64,000 nt of DNA from Lachnospiraceae bacterium (GCA_017399685.1 JAFQBM010000021.1:22388-86387); one strand, 5' to 3'. Numbered from the stretch's first letter, positions 17,944 to 26,662 are shown. A program made the numbers and translations. Notes: generated by a model from the letters alone, not told the origin.

Positions 17944-20900
17944 ATGAACATTGAAAGATTAAAGCAATTAATAATGCAGTATAAAGAAAGCATGAGTTAT
18001 TATCATGATGCTAAAAATGCTTACAATGAGACAGAATGTCGCGATGAATATATTAGTCCGCTGTTGGAATGTTTTGGTTGGGATGTACATAATAAAAAAG
18101 GGAAATTGCCTCAATATAAAGAGGTTGTAGTAGAGAAATTTTCTAATAGCTCGGAAAGACCGGATTATACATTGACTTTGAATGGAGTGTCTAAGCTTTT
18201 CGTTGAAGCAAAGAAACCAAGTGTTGATATAACTATTGAGGTTGACCCTGCAATGCAGACTAGAAAATATGGCTGGAATGCTAATCATGCATTAGCAATA
18301 TTGACAAACTTTGAAAATCTCCTCATTTATGATACCACGAACAAGCCAAAAGAAGGAGATAGTGCAAGCACTTCATTATATAGAAAATATAGCTACGAAG
18401 AATATGTGGATAAGTACCAAGAAATTGCAGATTTGATTTCCAGGGATAATGTGTATTCTGGACAATACGATGAATTGATTAAATCAAATTTTCAGAGTGA
18501 TACCAGGTATAGTACGGGGATTGATGAAACTTTTCTTAAGCAAATTAATAAATGGAGACTTGAAATTGGTAGTTATCTGTATGAAAACAAAGAGGACTAT
18601 AGAAATATCTGTGTGCTTAATGATACAGTACAAGATTTTATCAATCAAATTATTTTCCTGAGAATCTGTGAAGATAGAAAATTGCCTTTATACATGAAAT
18701 TATACGAAACAGTGGAAGATAGGGCATCCTTGCAGAAGGTATTAACTACTGTTTTTAAGGAGGCAGATAAGCGATACAATTCAGGATTGTTCAAAAATGA
18801 TAGTCCAATTTTTGATTTGAGCTGTGACATTATTTTTGATATGATAGAGTCATTGTATTATCCGAAGACTCCGTATATGTTTACGATTATTGAACCAAGT
18901 ATCTTGGGGAAAATATACGAATCCTTTTTGGCTGAAAGTCTCGTATTGCAAGATGGGAAAATAGCACTAGCGCAAAAGAAGGAATATTTGTATAAATCAG
19001 TAGTCAGTACGCCGGTGGAAATAGTGAGATATATGGTGAAAAATACATTAGAGCCCCTATGTAAGGGGAAGACACCTCAAGAGATTTTGAGTTTGAGGAT
19101 TGCTGATATTGCATGCGGCTCAGGTATCTTTTTAGAAGAAGCATATCAATATTTGGTTGACTACTGTACTGAATGGTATAAGTTGAATGATACAGAACAT
19201 CTATTGGTGGTGGAAGATGGTATGGAGAAACTGCCTTTAGTTGACAAGAAAGAGATTTTGACAAATTGTATTTATGGTGTGGATATTGATATCCATGCAG
19301 TAGAAGTTGGTAAATTTTCCTTATTATTAAAGCTGATTGAAAACGAAACGGAACCATCTGTTATGAGTAGTAAACCTATATTGCCAGAATTGGAGGATAA
19401 TATTAAATGTGGCAATTCTTTGGTGTCGGATGAAGATGTTGAGGGATTAAATATTACATCGGAGGATTTAATAAATATAGGTCCGTTTGATTGGCAGGAA
19501 ATCAATGGTGGAGATAAGTTTGATGTGATTATTGGTAATCCGCCTTATGTTAAGACGGAAGATATTAAAAAACTTCATACCAACGCAGAAGTCAAAATTT
19601 ATAAGAAGTATGGAAGTTCTCATAAACAGTTTGATAAATATTATTTGTTTATTGAAAAGGCATTGGAATTGATTAATGAAAATGGCTTAATGTGTTATAT
19701 TGTGCCCAATAAATTTCTGCACACAGAATCAGCAGAGAAACTTCGACTTATGATTAAGGATAAGATTGTTAAACTTGACGATTTTGGCGCTGTTCAGTTA
19801 TTTAAAGACAAGACAATATATAGTTCGATTCTCACAGTGGGTACAACTAATGTGGAAAAATTAGCATATAGGACAGTGGATAAGGTGGCACATTTGTGGA
19901 ATGACGAGGTTGAACAATATAATCTTATTCCTAAGCAAAGGTTGAATTGTATGCCATGGGCTGAAAACTCGAATATTAATGATGGTTCACCATGGCTAGT
20001 GTCAGATGACGATGTGTATTTGAGTATGATGAAAAATGCAAGAGCAAAAATAGTTTCTTTGGAGGATATTGTAGAGATATATAATGGAATTCAAACAAGT
20101 GCAGAGAAAGTATATAAGATTGAAGGCAAGACAATTGTATCTGATGATGAAAATTATGTGAAGTTCAGAGATCAAGATAAGGAATATATGATTGAAAGGG
20201 GAATTTTGAGATTATATTTTAAACCTACCAGAACGGAACAAGGTGCATTGGATACCTATAGCGATATTAATCAAGTTAAGGTTAATTACAATATTTTCCC
20301 ATATGATGAAAATGGAAATTTTATCACTAAGGATATAATGGAAAAACAATATCCACATGCGTGGGAATATTTATTAGAACATAAAGATACATTGTTGCCA
20401 AAATCATTAGGTGGTAATAGAGATGTGCAACCGACTGTTTCTGATAAAGATGAATGGTATCGTTATGGAAGAAGTCAAGCGATTACAAGTCTAAATAATA
20501 GAGATAAAATAATTGTTGGGGTTAATCGTAAAAAAGATGATCCGTTGTATCTTATGGATAAAAACCATTACTTAATTGCTTCTGGTGGAACAGCCGGTTA
20601 TGTGGGAATATCCTTGAAAGAAGACAGTGAATATCAGCTAGAGTACATACATGCATGGTTATCACATCCATGGACAGACGGGTATTTACAATCAATTGGC
20701 AGTGATTTTGAAGGTGGCTTTATAGCAAGAGGAACATACACCTTGCCAATGGTTCCTTTTATCAAGCTGGATTTTGAGGATAAAAAGCAAAAGGAATTAT
20801 ACGACCAAGTCGTAGCTAATACAATACGAATTAGTGAATTAAATGAAGAGTTGTTAAGAAAGAAGGATAAAGCGACACAGAATGTGATAGAAAAGGAAAA

Positions 20901-20961
20901 GGATAGGCTGATAAAGAAGAATGAGGAAATGATAACTAAAGTTTATCAGCAGAATTTTTAG
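17944..20961 (+). CDS. Type IIG-like restriction-modification protein (nuclease, N6-adenine methyltransferase and target recognition in one chain)
   Basis: This 1005-aa protein combines restriction and methylation. Residues about 30-95 look like a PD-(D/E)xK nuclease, with R-P-D-Y (D74) and F-V-E-A-K (E88, K90), as in HsdR_N/type IIG enzymes. The SAM-binding motif I-A-D-I-A-C-G-S-G-I-F is near residue 385. The catalytic I-G-N-P-P-Y is near residue 530, so it modifies adenine N6. The C-terminal 300 residues contain a TaqI/Eco57I-type recognition region (L-E-D-I-V-E-I-Y-N-G-I-Q) and end in a coiled coil. All three modules look intact. The next gene starts 8 bp later. The recognition sequence cannot be inferred. 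Confidence 0.88.
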   Translation: MNIERLKQLIMQYKESMSYYHDAKNAYNETECRDEYISPLLECFGWDVHNKKGKLPQYKEVVVEKFSNSSERPDYTLTLNGVSKLFVEAKKPSVDITIEVDPAMQTRKYGWNANHALAILTNFENLLIYDTTNKPKEGDSASTSLYRKYSYEEYVDKYQEIADLISRDNVYSGQYDELIKSNFQSDTRYSTGIDETFLKQINKWRLEIGSYLYENKEDYRNICVLNDTVQDFINQIIFLRICEDRKLPLYMKLYETVEDRASLQKVLTTVFKEADKRYNSGLFKNDSPIFDLSCDIIFDMIESLYYPKTPYMFTIIEPSILGKIYESFLAESLVLQDGKIALAQKKEYLYKSVVSTPVEIVRYMVKNTLEPLCKGKTPQEILSLRIADIACGSGIFLEEAYQYLVDYCTEWYKLNDTEHLLVVEDGMEKLPLVDKKEILTNCIYGVDIDIHAVEVGKFSLLLKLIENETEPSVMSSKPILPELEDNIKCGNSLVSDEDVEGLNITSEDLINIGPFDWQEINGGDKFDVIIGNPPYVKTEDIKKLHTNAEVKIYKKYGSSHKQFDKYYLFIEKALELINENGLMCYIVPNKFLHTESAEKLRLMIKDKIVKLDDFGAVQLFKDKTIYSSILTVGTTNVEKLAYRTVDKVAHLWNDEVEQYNLIPKQRLNCMPWAENSNINDGSPWLVSDDDVYLSMMKNARAKIVSLEDIVEIYNGIQTSAEKVYKIEGKTIVSDDENYVKFRDQDKEYMIERGILRLYFKPTRTEQGALDTYSDINQVKVNYNIFPYDENGNFITKDIMEKQYPHAWEYLLEHKDTLLPKSLGGNRDVQPTVSDKDEWYRYGRSQAITSLNNRDKIIVGVNRKKDDPLYLMDKNHYLIASGGTAGYVGISLKEDSEYQLEYIHAWLSHPWTDGYLQSIGSDFEGGFIARGTYTLPMVPFIKLDFEDKKQKELYDQVVANTIRISELNEELLRKKDKATQNVIEKEKDRLIKKNEEMITKVYQQNF

Positions 20962-20969
20962 GTGATTAT

Positions 20970-22598
20970 ATGAAGTTAAAAGAAGATAGTTCAGTACAGA
21001 AGCTTAGAGGTGCCTATTATACGCCATTACCATTAGCTGAGATGATGGTTAAGTTGTTTGCAAACAGAAAAGATTGTAAGAGTGTTCTGGAACCAAGCTG
21101 TGGAGATGGTGTATTTTTGGATGCATTAATTAAAGTGGATTGTGTTAAACATTATGTGAGTATAGATGCTGTTGAAATTGACGAAGCAGAGGCAAAAAAA
21201 GTAGAAGAAGGAATGAAATCCTATAAGAATATTAAAGTGATAAATGAGGATTTTTTCGACTTTTATAAAGCTAATAAGGCGTCTGTTCAATACGACTTGA
21301 TATTAGGAAACCCTCCGTATATTAGGTATCAATATTTGGAAGAACATCAGAGAGAGTTAATGTCTGACATATTGACATCTCAAGGAATGAAAGCCAATAA
21401 ACTTGTAAATACATGGGTTGGTTTTATTGTCTCTTGTGTAGATATGTTGAGTAAGAATGGTAAAATAGCGTTTGTAATTCCGGCTGAAATCATGCAGGTT
21501 GCATATGCTGAAGATTTGAGACTTTTTTTGTCAAATAATGTTTCTAAAATCACGCTTATTACATTTGAGGAACTTGTTTTTCCTGATATAGAGCAGGAAA
21601 TCATTGTTTTTATCGGTGAGAAAGGTGATGAAGAAAAAGGTATTCGTATTGTTGAATTAAATAACTTAGAGGATTTAAAGTCATTTGATATTAATGCTAA
21701 TGGATTTCAAAAGTTACAACATGTACATGAAAAATGGACAAAGTACTTTACCAGTGTTGAAGAAAATACCTTGGTTAAACAAATAAGAGAAGACAAGCGT
21801 TTTCAAAAGTTGTCAGATATTGCACTAATCAATGTTGGAATAACAACAGGTAATAATAAGTATTTTTCTGTGGAAAAAGAAACTGTAGAGAAATATCAGA
21901 TGCAAGATGTTGTAAGACCACTAATTGGAAGAAGTTCTCATGCAAATAGTATATATTTTAAACGTGAGGACTGGATGCAGAATGTAAATAAAAATAAAGC
22001 GGCATACTTAATAGATTTTCCCGATGTTGATTATAAGCATTATCCTAAAAAGCACAAAGAGTATATTAAGATGGGTGAAAAGAATGGTGAGAATAAGGGC
22101 TATAAGTGTTCTATCAGAGACCGATGGTATCGTATTCCATCTATATGGGTACCGGACGCATTCTTTTTACGCAGAAATAATTTGTACCCTAAATTTGTTT
22201 TGAATCAGTGTGATGCAGTATCTACTGATACAATGCATAGAATCAAATTTAATGAAGGCATTGAACCGGAACGAGCTATTTTATCTTACTATAACAGCAT
22301 TTCTTTTGCGTTCACTGAACTTTGTGGAAGAAGTTATGGTGGAGGAGTGTTAGAAATTCTTCCGGGTGAAGTTGGAAATATTTATGTACCTAAGTTAGAT
22401 ATGGTTCCTATTAAAGAAATACGAGAACTGTTGGAGCAAATTGATTCAATCGTAAGGAATAACCAAAATGTTGAAGATGTACTGGATATAGTGGACAAGA
22501 AGATATTAGTAGATATTCTTGGCTATGAACAGAGAGTATGTGCAGATGCAAGGAGTATTTGGAAGAAGCTGCAGCGAAGAAGGTTAAATAGAGGATAA
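20970..22598 (+). CDS. Eco57I-like DNA N6-adenine methyltransferase
   Basis: This 542-aa methyltransferase has the SAM motif V-L-E-P-S-C-G-D-G-V-F-L-D near residue 40 and the catalytic L-G-N-P-P-Y near residue 114. A target-recognition half follows, beginning around A-L-I-N-V-G-I-T-T-G-N-N-K-Y-F (residues about 288-302). No nuclease domain is seen. In Eco57I-type systems a separate methyltransferase fully protects the site while the RM protein methylates one strand; its position 8 bp behind the type IIG gene supports that pairing. Confidence 0.88.
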   Translation: MKLKEDSSVQKLRGAYYTPLPLAEMMVKLFANRKDCKSVLEPSCGDGVFLDALIKVDCVKHYVSIDAVEIDEAEAKKVEEGMKSYKNIKVINEDFFDFYKANKASVQYDLILGNPPYIRYQYLEEHQRELMSDILTSQGMKANKLVNTWVGFIVSCVDMLSKNGKIAFVIPAEIMQVAYAEDLRLFLSNNVSKITLITFEELVFPDIEQEIIVFIGEKGDEEKGIRIVELNNLEDLKSFDINANGFQKLQHVHEKWTKYFTSVEENTLVKQIREDKRFQKLSDIALINVGITTGNNKYFSVEKETVEKYQMQDVVRPLIGRSSHANSIYFKREDWMQNVNKNKAAYLIDFPDVDYKHYPKKHKEYIKMGEKNGENKGYKCSIRDRWYRIPSIWVPDAFFLRRNNLYPKFVLNQCDAVSTDTMHRIKFNEGIEPERAILSYYNSISFAFTELCGRSYGGGVLEILPGEVGNIYVPKLDMVPIKEIRELLEQIDSIVRNNQNVEDVLDIVDKKILVDILGYEQRVCADARSIWKKLQRRRLNRG

Positions 22599-22716
22599 GA
22601 TTTAGAGGATTATAATATGACGCTTACTGCTTTTGGATAATATGTGAGGAAATATATAACATGAGATAGGCACTTATTCATATGGAACAAAATATTATGT
22701 GTTGAGGAGGGTATGT

Positions 22717-23508
22717 ATGTCGGATAATAATACTACAAATAAAAATAGTTTGATTAATGTAGAATTACCAGATTTTGTTAACTGCGCAGGGGAGAATTTA
22801 ACAAAACAAGTTACAACAAATGCAGGACAGACATTTGGAGATATATGGTTTTTAGTATTTGGTGGTATATCACAATTGGCTGAAAAAAGGAAATTAAAAT
22901 ATGCTGCTGAATTAGATAGGTTTAGGAAGGAATTAGAAGAAAAAATAGAACAAATTCCACAAGAAAAGCGTGTTGAAGCAAATATGCAAACCGTAGGACC
23001 AGCATTAGAAAATTCAAAATACTGTATGGAAACAGAGGAAATTAGGCAGGCGTTTGCTAATTTGATATCACGCTCTTTACACCAAGATTATTCGAAATAT
23101 ATACATCCTTCTTTCGCAGATATGTTGAAGCAAATGAGTCCTATTGATGCTCAAAATTTGACAATATTTAAGGGACAGAAGAGTTATCCGATTTGTGACA
23201 TTCACTATACGAAAAAGGGTTCACAAGGATATAGTGTTATTTTTAATAATCTATTTCTTGCAAATACTGTACAAACTAATTATGACTTGCAAACACAGTC
23301 AATATCATCATTGATTCGTTTTGGGCTAGTAGATATTCCTGAGTTTTCTTCATTGGCAAATCAAACATTGTATGATGAGTTTGAAACAAATGCGATGTAT
23401 CTTTCAATGAAAATGGGAATTCCAGAAGAGGTGGGAACAGTAACATTAAAAAAGAAAAAGATAGATATTACTCCTTTGGGGGAAATGTTTATTAAAGCAT
23501 GTTTATAG
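22717..23508 (+). CDS. DUF4393 (Abi-alpha-like) protein
   Basis: From ATG 22717 (GAGGAGG 6 nt upstream) the protein has 263 aa. It resembles the DUF4393 family (Abi-alpha), seen in the segments G-D-I-W-F-L-V-F-G-G-I and E-I-R-Q-A-F-A-N-L-I-S-R-S, the central P-I-D-A-Q-N-L, and the C-terminal I-D-I-T-P-L-G-E-M-F. A hydrophobic stretch is near residues 38-52. Members are repeatedly found in phage-defence islands and were named for abortive infection, but the mechanism is unknown. It lies between the restriction-modification genes and the retron. Confidence 0.72.
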   Translation: MSDNNTTNKNSLINVELPDFVNCAGENLTKQVTTNAGQTFGDIWFLVFGGISQLAEKRKLKYAAELDRFRKELEEKIEQIPQEKRVEANMQTVGPALENSKYCMETEEIRQAFANLISRSLHQDYSKYIHPSFADMLKQMSPIDAQNLTIFKGQKSYPICDIHYTKKGSQGYSVIFNNLFLANTVQTNYDLQTQSISSLIRFGLVDIPEFSSLANQTLYDEFETNAMYLSMKMGIPEEVGTVTLKKKKIDITPLGEMFIKACL

Positions 23509-23549
23509 CGAAGGCGGAGAGAGAAAACAAGGGGAGTTTAGTTAAAATC

Positions 23550-23678
23550 CCAATCGTTTTGACGCGCTCTTGCAATTTTGTAGTGGTGAGTACCAGTCAG
23601 GTATACAGCCTGGTTTGTTCTCTGACAAGCATTGAAAGATATGTGATATCAGAAGATTCGTACACCCGTATGGAAGCA
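23550..23678 (-). pseudogene. Degenerate copy of the DUF6061-like gene
   Basis: These 129 bases align without gaps to 26200-26328, the 3' part of the small gene at the right end of the island, at roughly two-thirds identity. On the minus strand the reading S-S-D-I-T-Y-L-S-M-L-V-R-E-Q-T-R-L-Y parallels S-D-I-A-Y-L-T-R-L-A-R-E-D-P-G-L-Y of the intact gene, then meets TGA. It marks the left boundary of the retron cassette. Confidence 0.6.
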
Positions 23679-23710
23679 GTATTTTAATAGTAAAATATCA
23701 TAGGAATGAG

Positions 23711-24574
23711 TTGCATAAGATGAATAAGAAAAATCGAAAAACATTATCAACCCAGTATTTATTAAGGATAAATAATATATTTGAAAAAAACAAATGGATA
23801 ATAGAATGTTCAGAAGATAAAAACATGTCTCAGTTTAATAGATTTTGTCAAAGAGTTTTAGATATTGGTGAAAACAAGAAAAGAGACTTATTTTTAGAAT
23901 TGTCAGAGAGATATTTATGGTTAACACAAGAACATTATCTAGAGTGCTTGATTGCAGTTTTGAAAAAATTGGTTAATGATATAGACAAAGATGTGAAAAT
24001 TTTTGTAATGCCTTTAATTGCACCAGAAGATGTAGGAAAAGCAAAAAGTTCAATGTTTCTTACATACTTGTTTAATGATGTAAAAATTAGATATGACAGT
24101 GTTTTGGGAAAGTACAAATATGAAATGGTTTATGATGTTGCAGGTGTATGCAGAAAAATGAAACAAGAAAAATCGTTATTAGTTTTAGTTGATGATTTTA
24201 TTGGAACTGGAAATACAGCGGAGAAATGCTTGAATAGTATGGATTTGCCAGAGGAAATTTATGCAAGAACAAAAGTACTTGCTTTGGTTGCACAGGAAGA
24301 AGGTATTGAATATATCGAAAAACTAGGCATTGAAGTTTTTGCAGGTATGGCTAGAAAAAAAGGCATTTCGGATTATTATGATGATGAAGAGGCAAAAAAG
24401 AGAATAGAAATGATGGATGAAATAGAAGAGAAGATGTCCGTGAAAAAGGATTATCGATTAGGATATGGAAAGTCGGAGGCACTTGTAACAATGTGCAGGA
24501 CGCCTAACAATACATTTCCGGTATTTTGGGAAGAAAAAGGTAATATGAAACTCGCACCATTTCCAAGGGGGTAA
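23711..24574 (+). CDS. Retron effector: phosphoribosyltransferase-fold protein
   Basis: This 287-aa soluble protein carries the PRPP-binding loop of type I phosphoribosyltransferases, L-V-L-V-D-D-F-I-G-T-G-N-T (residues about 157-169). The preceding strand K-I-F-V-M-P-L-I-A-P matches the flexible-loop region of the fold. No base-specific hood is recognisable, so it is probably not a salvage enzyme. In type III retrons a PRTase-like protein is the proposed toxic effector, inhibited by the RT-msDNA complex and released on phage attack. The start may be TTG 23711 (AGGA at good spacing) or ATG 23720. It ends 3 bp before the next retron gene. Confidence 0.78.
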   Translation: MHKMNKKNRKTLSTQYLLRINNIFEKNKWIIECSEDKNMSQFNRFCQRVLDIGENKKRDLFLELSERYLWLTQEHYLECLIAVLKKLVNDIDKDVKIFVMPLIAPEDVGKAKSSMFLTYLFNDVKIRYDSVLGKYKYEMVYDVAGVCRKMKQEKSLLVLVDDFIGTGNTAEKCLNSMDLPEEIYARTKVLALVAQEEGIEYIEKLGIEVFAGMARKKGISDYYDDEEAKKRIEMMDEIEEKMSVKKDYRLGYGKSEALVTMCRTPNNTFPVFWEEKGNMKLAPFPRG

Positions 24575-24577
24575 ATA

Positions 24578-24871
24578 ATGGACGATAGAATAAGATATAT
24601 GTTACTAAAATTATTAAGCACTGAAGGTAATGTGGATTCGCTGGAAAAAGCGGGATATCAATATGCACAAATCGCGAGTGCTTATTCTCAGATAATAAAT
24701 GAACAATTAATAGTAATAGATAATAGACAGAAATTTATTTTGTCTGATGCAGGTTTGGAAGAAATGCAAAAATTGGCAGATAAAATTAAAGATGAAGCTA
24801 TATGGAAAATTGAACCGTATGTTGAATATAAGATTGAAAAAATGGATAAATATGATATATTTATAGAGTAG
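24578..24871 (+). CDS. Retron accessory protein, winged-helix-like
   Basis: This 97-aa protein has the layout of a small winged helix: R-Y-M-L-L-K-L-L-S-T-E-G-N-V-D-S-L (helix 1), A-Q-I-A-S-A-Y-S-Q-I-I-N-E-Q-L (helices 2-3), then I-V-I-D-N-R-Q-K-F-I-L-S-D-A-G (wing with the typical L-S/T-x-x-G). An acidic helical tail follows. It corresponds to the WHTH component described beside the PRTase in type III retrons. It lies between the effector gene and the retron RNA, which begins 10 bp after its stop. Confidence 0.7.
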   Translation: MDDRIRYMLLKLLSTEGNVDSLEKAGYQYAQIASAYSQIINEQLIVIDNRQKFILSDAGLEEMQKLADKIKDEAIWKIEPYVEYKIEKMDKYDIFIE

Positions 24872-24880
24872 GATATTAAT

Positions 24881-25114
24881 TTCAGTGGCATAATTAGCCT
24901 CATTCACGCAAGTGATGGTTGATGAGTTCGTCAATCAGAGAAGAACTTACTTTTCTAGCCTGTGTTTAAACTCCTTCCTTTTCGCAGGAGCGAAAACTCA
25001 TGAGTTTAAACACCTACACAAATTTTTCAAATTTGTTACGTGACTTTATCGCTCATAGAAGCGGTTCTATGAGCGATAAAGTCGGAGATATGAATTTGTG
25101 ATTATGCCACTGAA
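24881..25114 (+). ncRNA. Retron msr-msd RNA
   Basis: The ends form a perfect 14-bp inverted repeat, TTCAGTGGCATAAT (24881-24894) and ATTATGCCACTGAA (25101-25114), the a2/a1-type duplex of retrons. Directly after it comes TTAGCC, where G at 24897 is the likely branching guanosine. The msr has hairpins around CTCAT...ATGAG and AGAGAA...TTTTCT. The msd region contains a 12-bp stem GTGTTTAAACTC/GAGTTTAAACAC (24962-25013), an 8-bp stem ACAAATTT/AAATTTGT (25018-25036), and a perfect 19-bp stem at 25042-25083 with a GCGG loop. The RT gene starts 21 bp later. Confidence 0.88.
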
Positions 25115-25134
25115 TTAATAAATATAGGAGAAAT

Positions 25135-26190
25135 ATGAACTGGAACGAATATGAAAATAACTATATTAGATTAGCGAAACTAAGTGGTAAATCGGATGAG
25201 TATTGTATAAAACAATTAGAATATGCAAAGCATTTATTTGAACAAGATTTGCCTGTTATTTATACCCAAGAGCATTTATGTCGATTGGTTGGTTATGCAA
25301 CAGAATATGTATATGCAATATCAAATTCAGCGAGTTGTTTTTACAGAACATTTAGCATTAAAAAAAAGAATGGGAAAGAAAGAATTATAAATGAACCATT
25401 ACCAAGCCTGAAAGAAATTCAGGATTGGATATTAAAGGAAATATTAGAAAGGATAAACATTAGTCCGTATGCTAAAGCGTATGTCAAAGGTCGTTCAATT
25501 AAAGATAATGCAAGATTTCATAAACGACAAAATAAAGTATTAACAATGGATTTAAAAGATTTTTTTCCAAGCATAACGTTTGGTAGAGTCTTGAATGTTT
25601 TCAGAAAAGTTGGTTATAGAGAAAACGTAGCAGTTATGCTGGCTAATTTGTGTTGTTTGCATAATGAGCTACCGCAAGGTGCACCAACTAGTCCGGCTTT
25701 ATCGAATATAATTGTAAGTGGATTGGATTATAAGATTGCTGAATTTTTAAAAGGAAAAGAAATAAGGTATACAAGATATGCAGATGATCTTACTTTTTCT
25801 GGTGATTTTATTGAAGGTGATATAATTAAATCTATTGAACGAATAGTATGTAGACAAGGATTTAAAATAAACCATAGTAAGACAAGAATAAGAAAACGAA
25901 ATCAGAGACAAGAAGTTACAGGTGTTGTTGTTAATGAAAAGCTTCAGGTTAACAGAGAGTTGCGCAGAAGAATTAGAAGTGATGCCTATTATATAGAAAA
26001 ATATGGATTCTATTCGCATGTAGACTACACAAGTCAAAATAGAAGTAATTATTTATACTATCTTATAGGAATAGCATCGTACTCACTATTTATTAATCCC
26101 TATGATGATAAAATGCGGGAGTATTTAGAGATATTTAAAAAAGAACTTGCTAGATGTAAACAAGAGGGTGTTGATGTATGTAGCCCTTAA
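25135..26190 (+). CDS. Retron reverse transcriptase
   Basis: This 351-aa reverse transcriptase makes msDNA from the RNA encoded just upstream. Retron hallmarks are present: N-A-R-F-H at residues 125-129 (the NAxxH motif of region X), the palm aspartate in T-M-D-L-K-D-F-F-P-S-I (D139), Q-G-A-P-T-S-P (181-187), the catalytic Y-A-D-D (215-218), and V-T-G (261-263, region Y). No group II intron maturase or DGR features are present. The thumb region ends without a fused domain, so effector functions lie in the separate upstream genes. The start follows AGGAGAA. Confidence 0.95.
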   Translation: MNWNEYENNYIRLAKLSGKSDEYCIKQLEYAKHLFEQDLPVIYTQEHLCRLVGYATEYVYAISNSASCFYRTFSIKKKNGKERIINEPLPSLKEIQDWILKEILERINISPYAKAYVKGRSIKDNARFHKRQNKVLTMDLKDFFPSITFGRVLNVFRKVGYRENVAVMLANLCCLHNELPQGAPTSPALSNIIVSGLDYKIAEFLKGKEIRYTRYADDLTFSGDFIEGDIIKSIERIVCRQGFKINHSKTRIRKRNQRQEVTGVVVNEKLQVNRELRRRIRSDAYYIEKYGFYSHVDYTSQNRSNYLYYLIGIASYSLFINPYDDKMREYLEIFKKELARCKQEGVDVCSP

Positions 26191-26429
26191 TTAAACTCCC
26201 CCATCGCCTCAACACACCCTTGCGAGCCACCATCTCTGGAAGCCAATTTAGCATACAACCCCGGGTCTTCTCTGGCAAGCCTTGTAAGATATGCAATATC
26301 AGAAGGCTCGTCTAAACGAACGGAAGCATTGCATTTCTGGCAGTCAAAAGAGAGGCGGATTTCATTGTCGAGGTTGACCTCGACACAGTTAGTTTTAGGG
26401 TTATACATCGCAAAGAGTATTTTAATCAT
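26187..26429 (-). CDS. DUF6061-like small protein
   Basis: This 80-aa protein resembles the DUF6061 family found on clostridial mobile elements: I-L-F-A-M-Y-N-P-K-T-N-C-V-E-V at the start, a middle S-D-I-A-Y-L-T-R-L-A, then D-P-G-L-Y-A-K-L. It is convergent with the RT gene and overlaps its end by 4 bp. Its start follows AAAGGAG. A decayed homologue lies on the other side of the retron. Its function is unknown. Confidence 0.6.
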   Translation of the reverse strand: MIKILFAMYNPKTNCVEVNLDNEIRLSFDCQKCNASVRLDEPSDIAYLTRLAREDPGLYAKLASRDGGSQGCVEAMGEFN

Positions 26430-26580
26430 AAGTAGCTCCTTTCGGGGAATAAAATATGTTTACGTGTAGGTACACAGAAGCCGTGGAACGCTTTGGGTAG
26501 TCCACCATGTAAAACACGTATGCAACAATTGATGTGAGGAATCCCTTGTTTCCGGGCTTTTCTCGTTCTCAAAACGTTAA

Positions 26581-26592
26581 CAAAGAGATAAT
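26581..26592 (+). repeat. Candidate attR core
   Basis: CAAAGAGATAAT is identical to the segment spanning the rpsI stop codon at 16027-16038. It lies about 33 bp before a strong plus-strand terminator, the same spacing class as rpsI to its present terminator. Confidence 0.5.
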
Positions 26593-26624
26593 CACATTTC
26601 CAAGGACAATTCAATACGGCATAC

Positions 26625-26662
26625 TCTCCTCAGGACTTTTCGAAGTCTTGGGGAGTTTTTTT
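26625..26662 (+). terminator. Terminator at the right edge of the island, possibly the original rpsI terminator
   Basis: CTCCTCAGGACTT pairs with AAGTCTTGGGGAG (two wobbles) around TTCG, followed by seven T. No intact plus-strand gene ends here, since the nearest gene faces the other way, which fits a terminator displaced from rpsI by integration. Confidence 0.8.

Noticed and set aside
23499..23687. 62-aa plus-strand frame
   Set aside because: It overlaps the DUF4393 stop and is antisense to the decayed DUF6061-like copy, which explains the sequence better.
24872..25134. Ordinary terminator or riboswitch before the RT gene
   Set aside because: The 14-bp a1/a2 repeat enclosing an msr-like and msd-like half, directly before a retron RT, fits a retron RNA far better.
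26426..26614. 62-aa minus-strand frame at the island edge
   Set aside because: No ribosome binding site, no family, and it would read through the candidate att core; probably not a gene.
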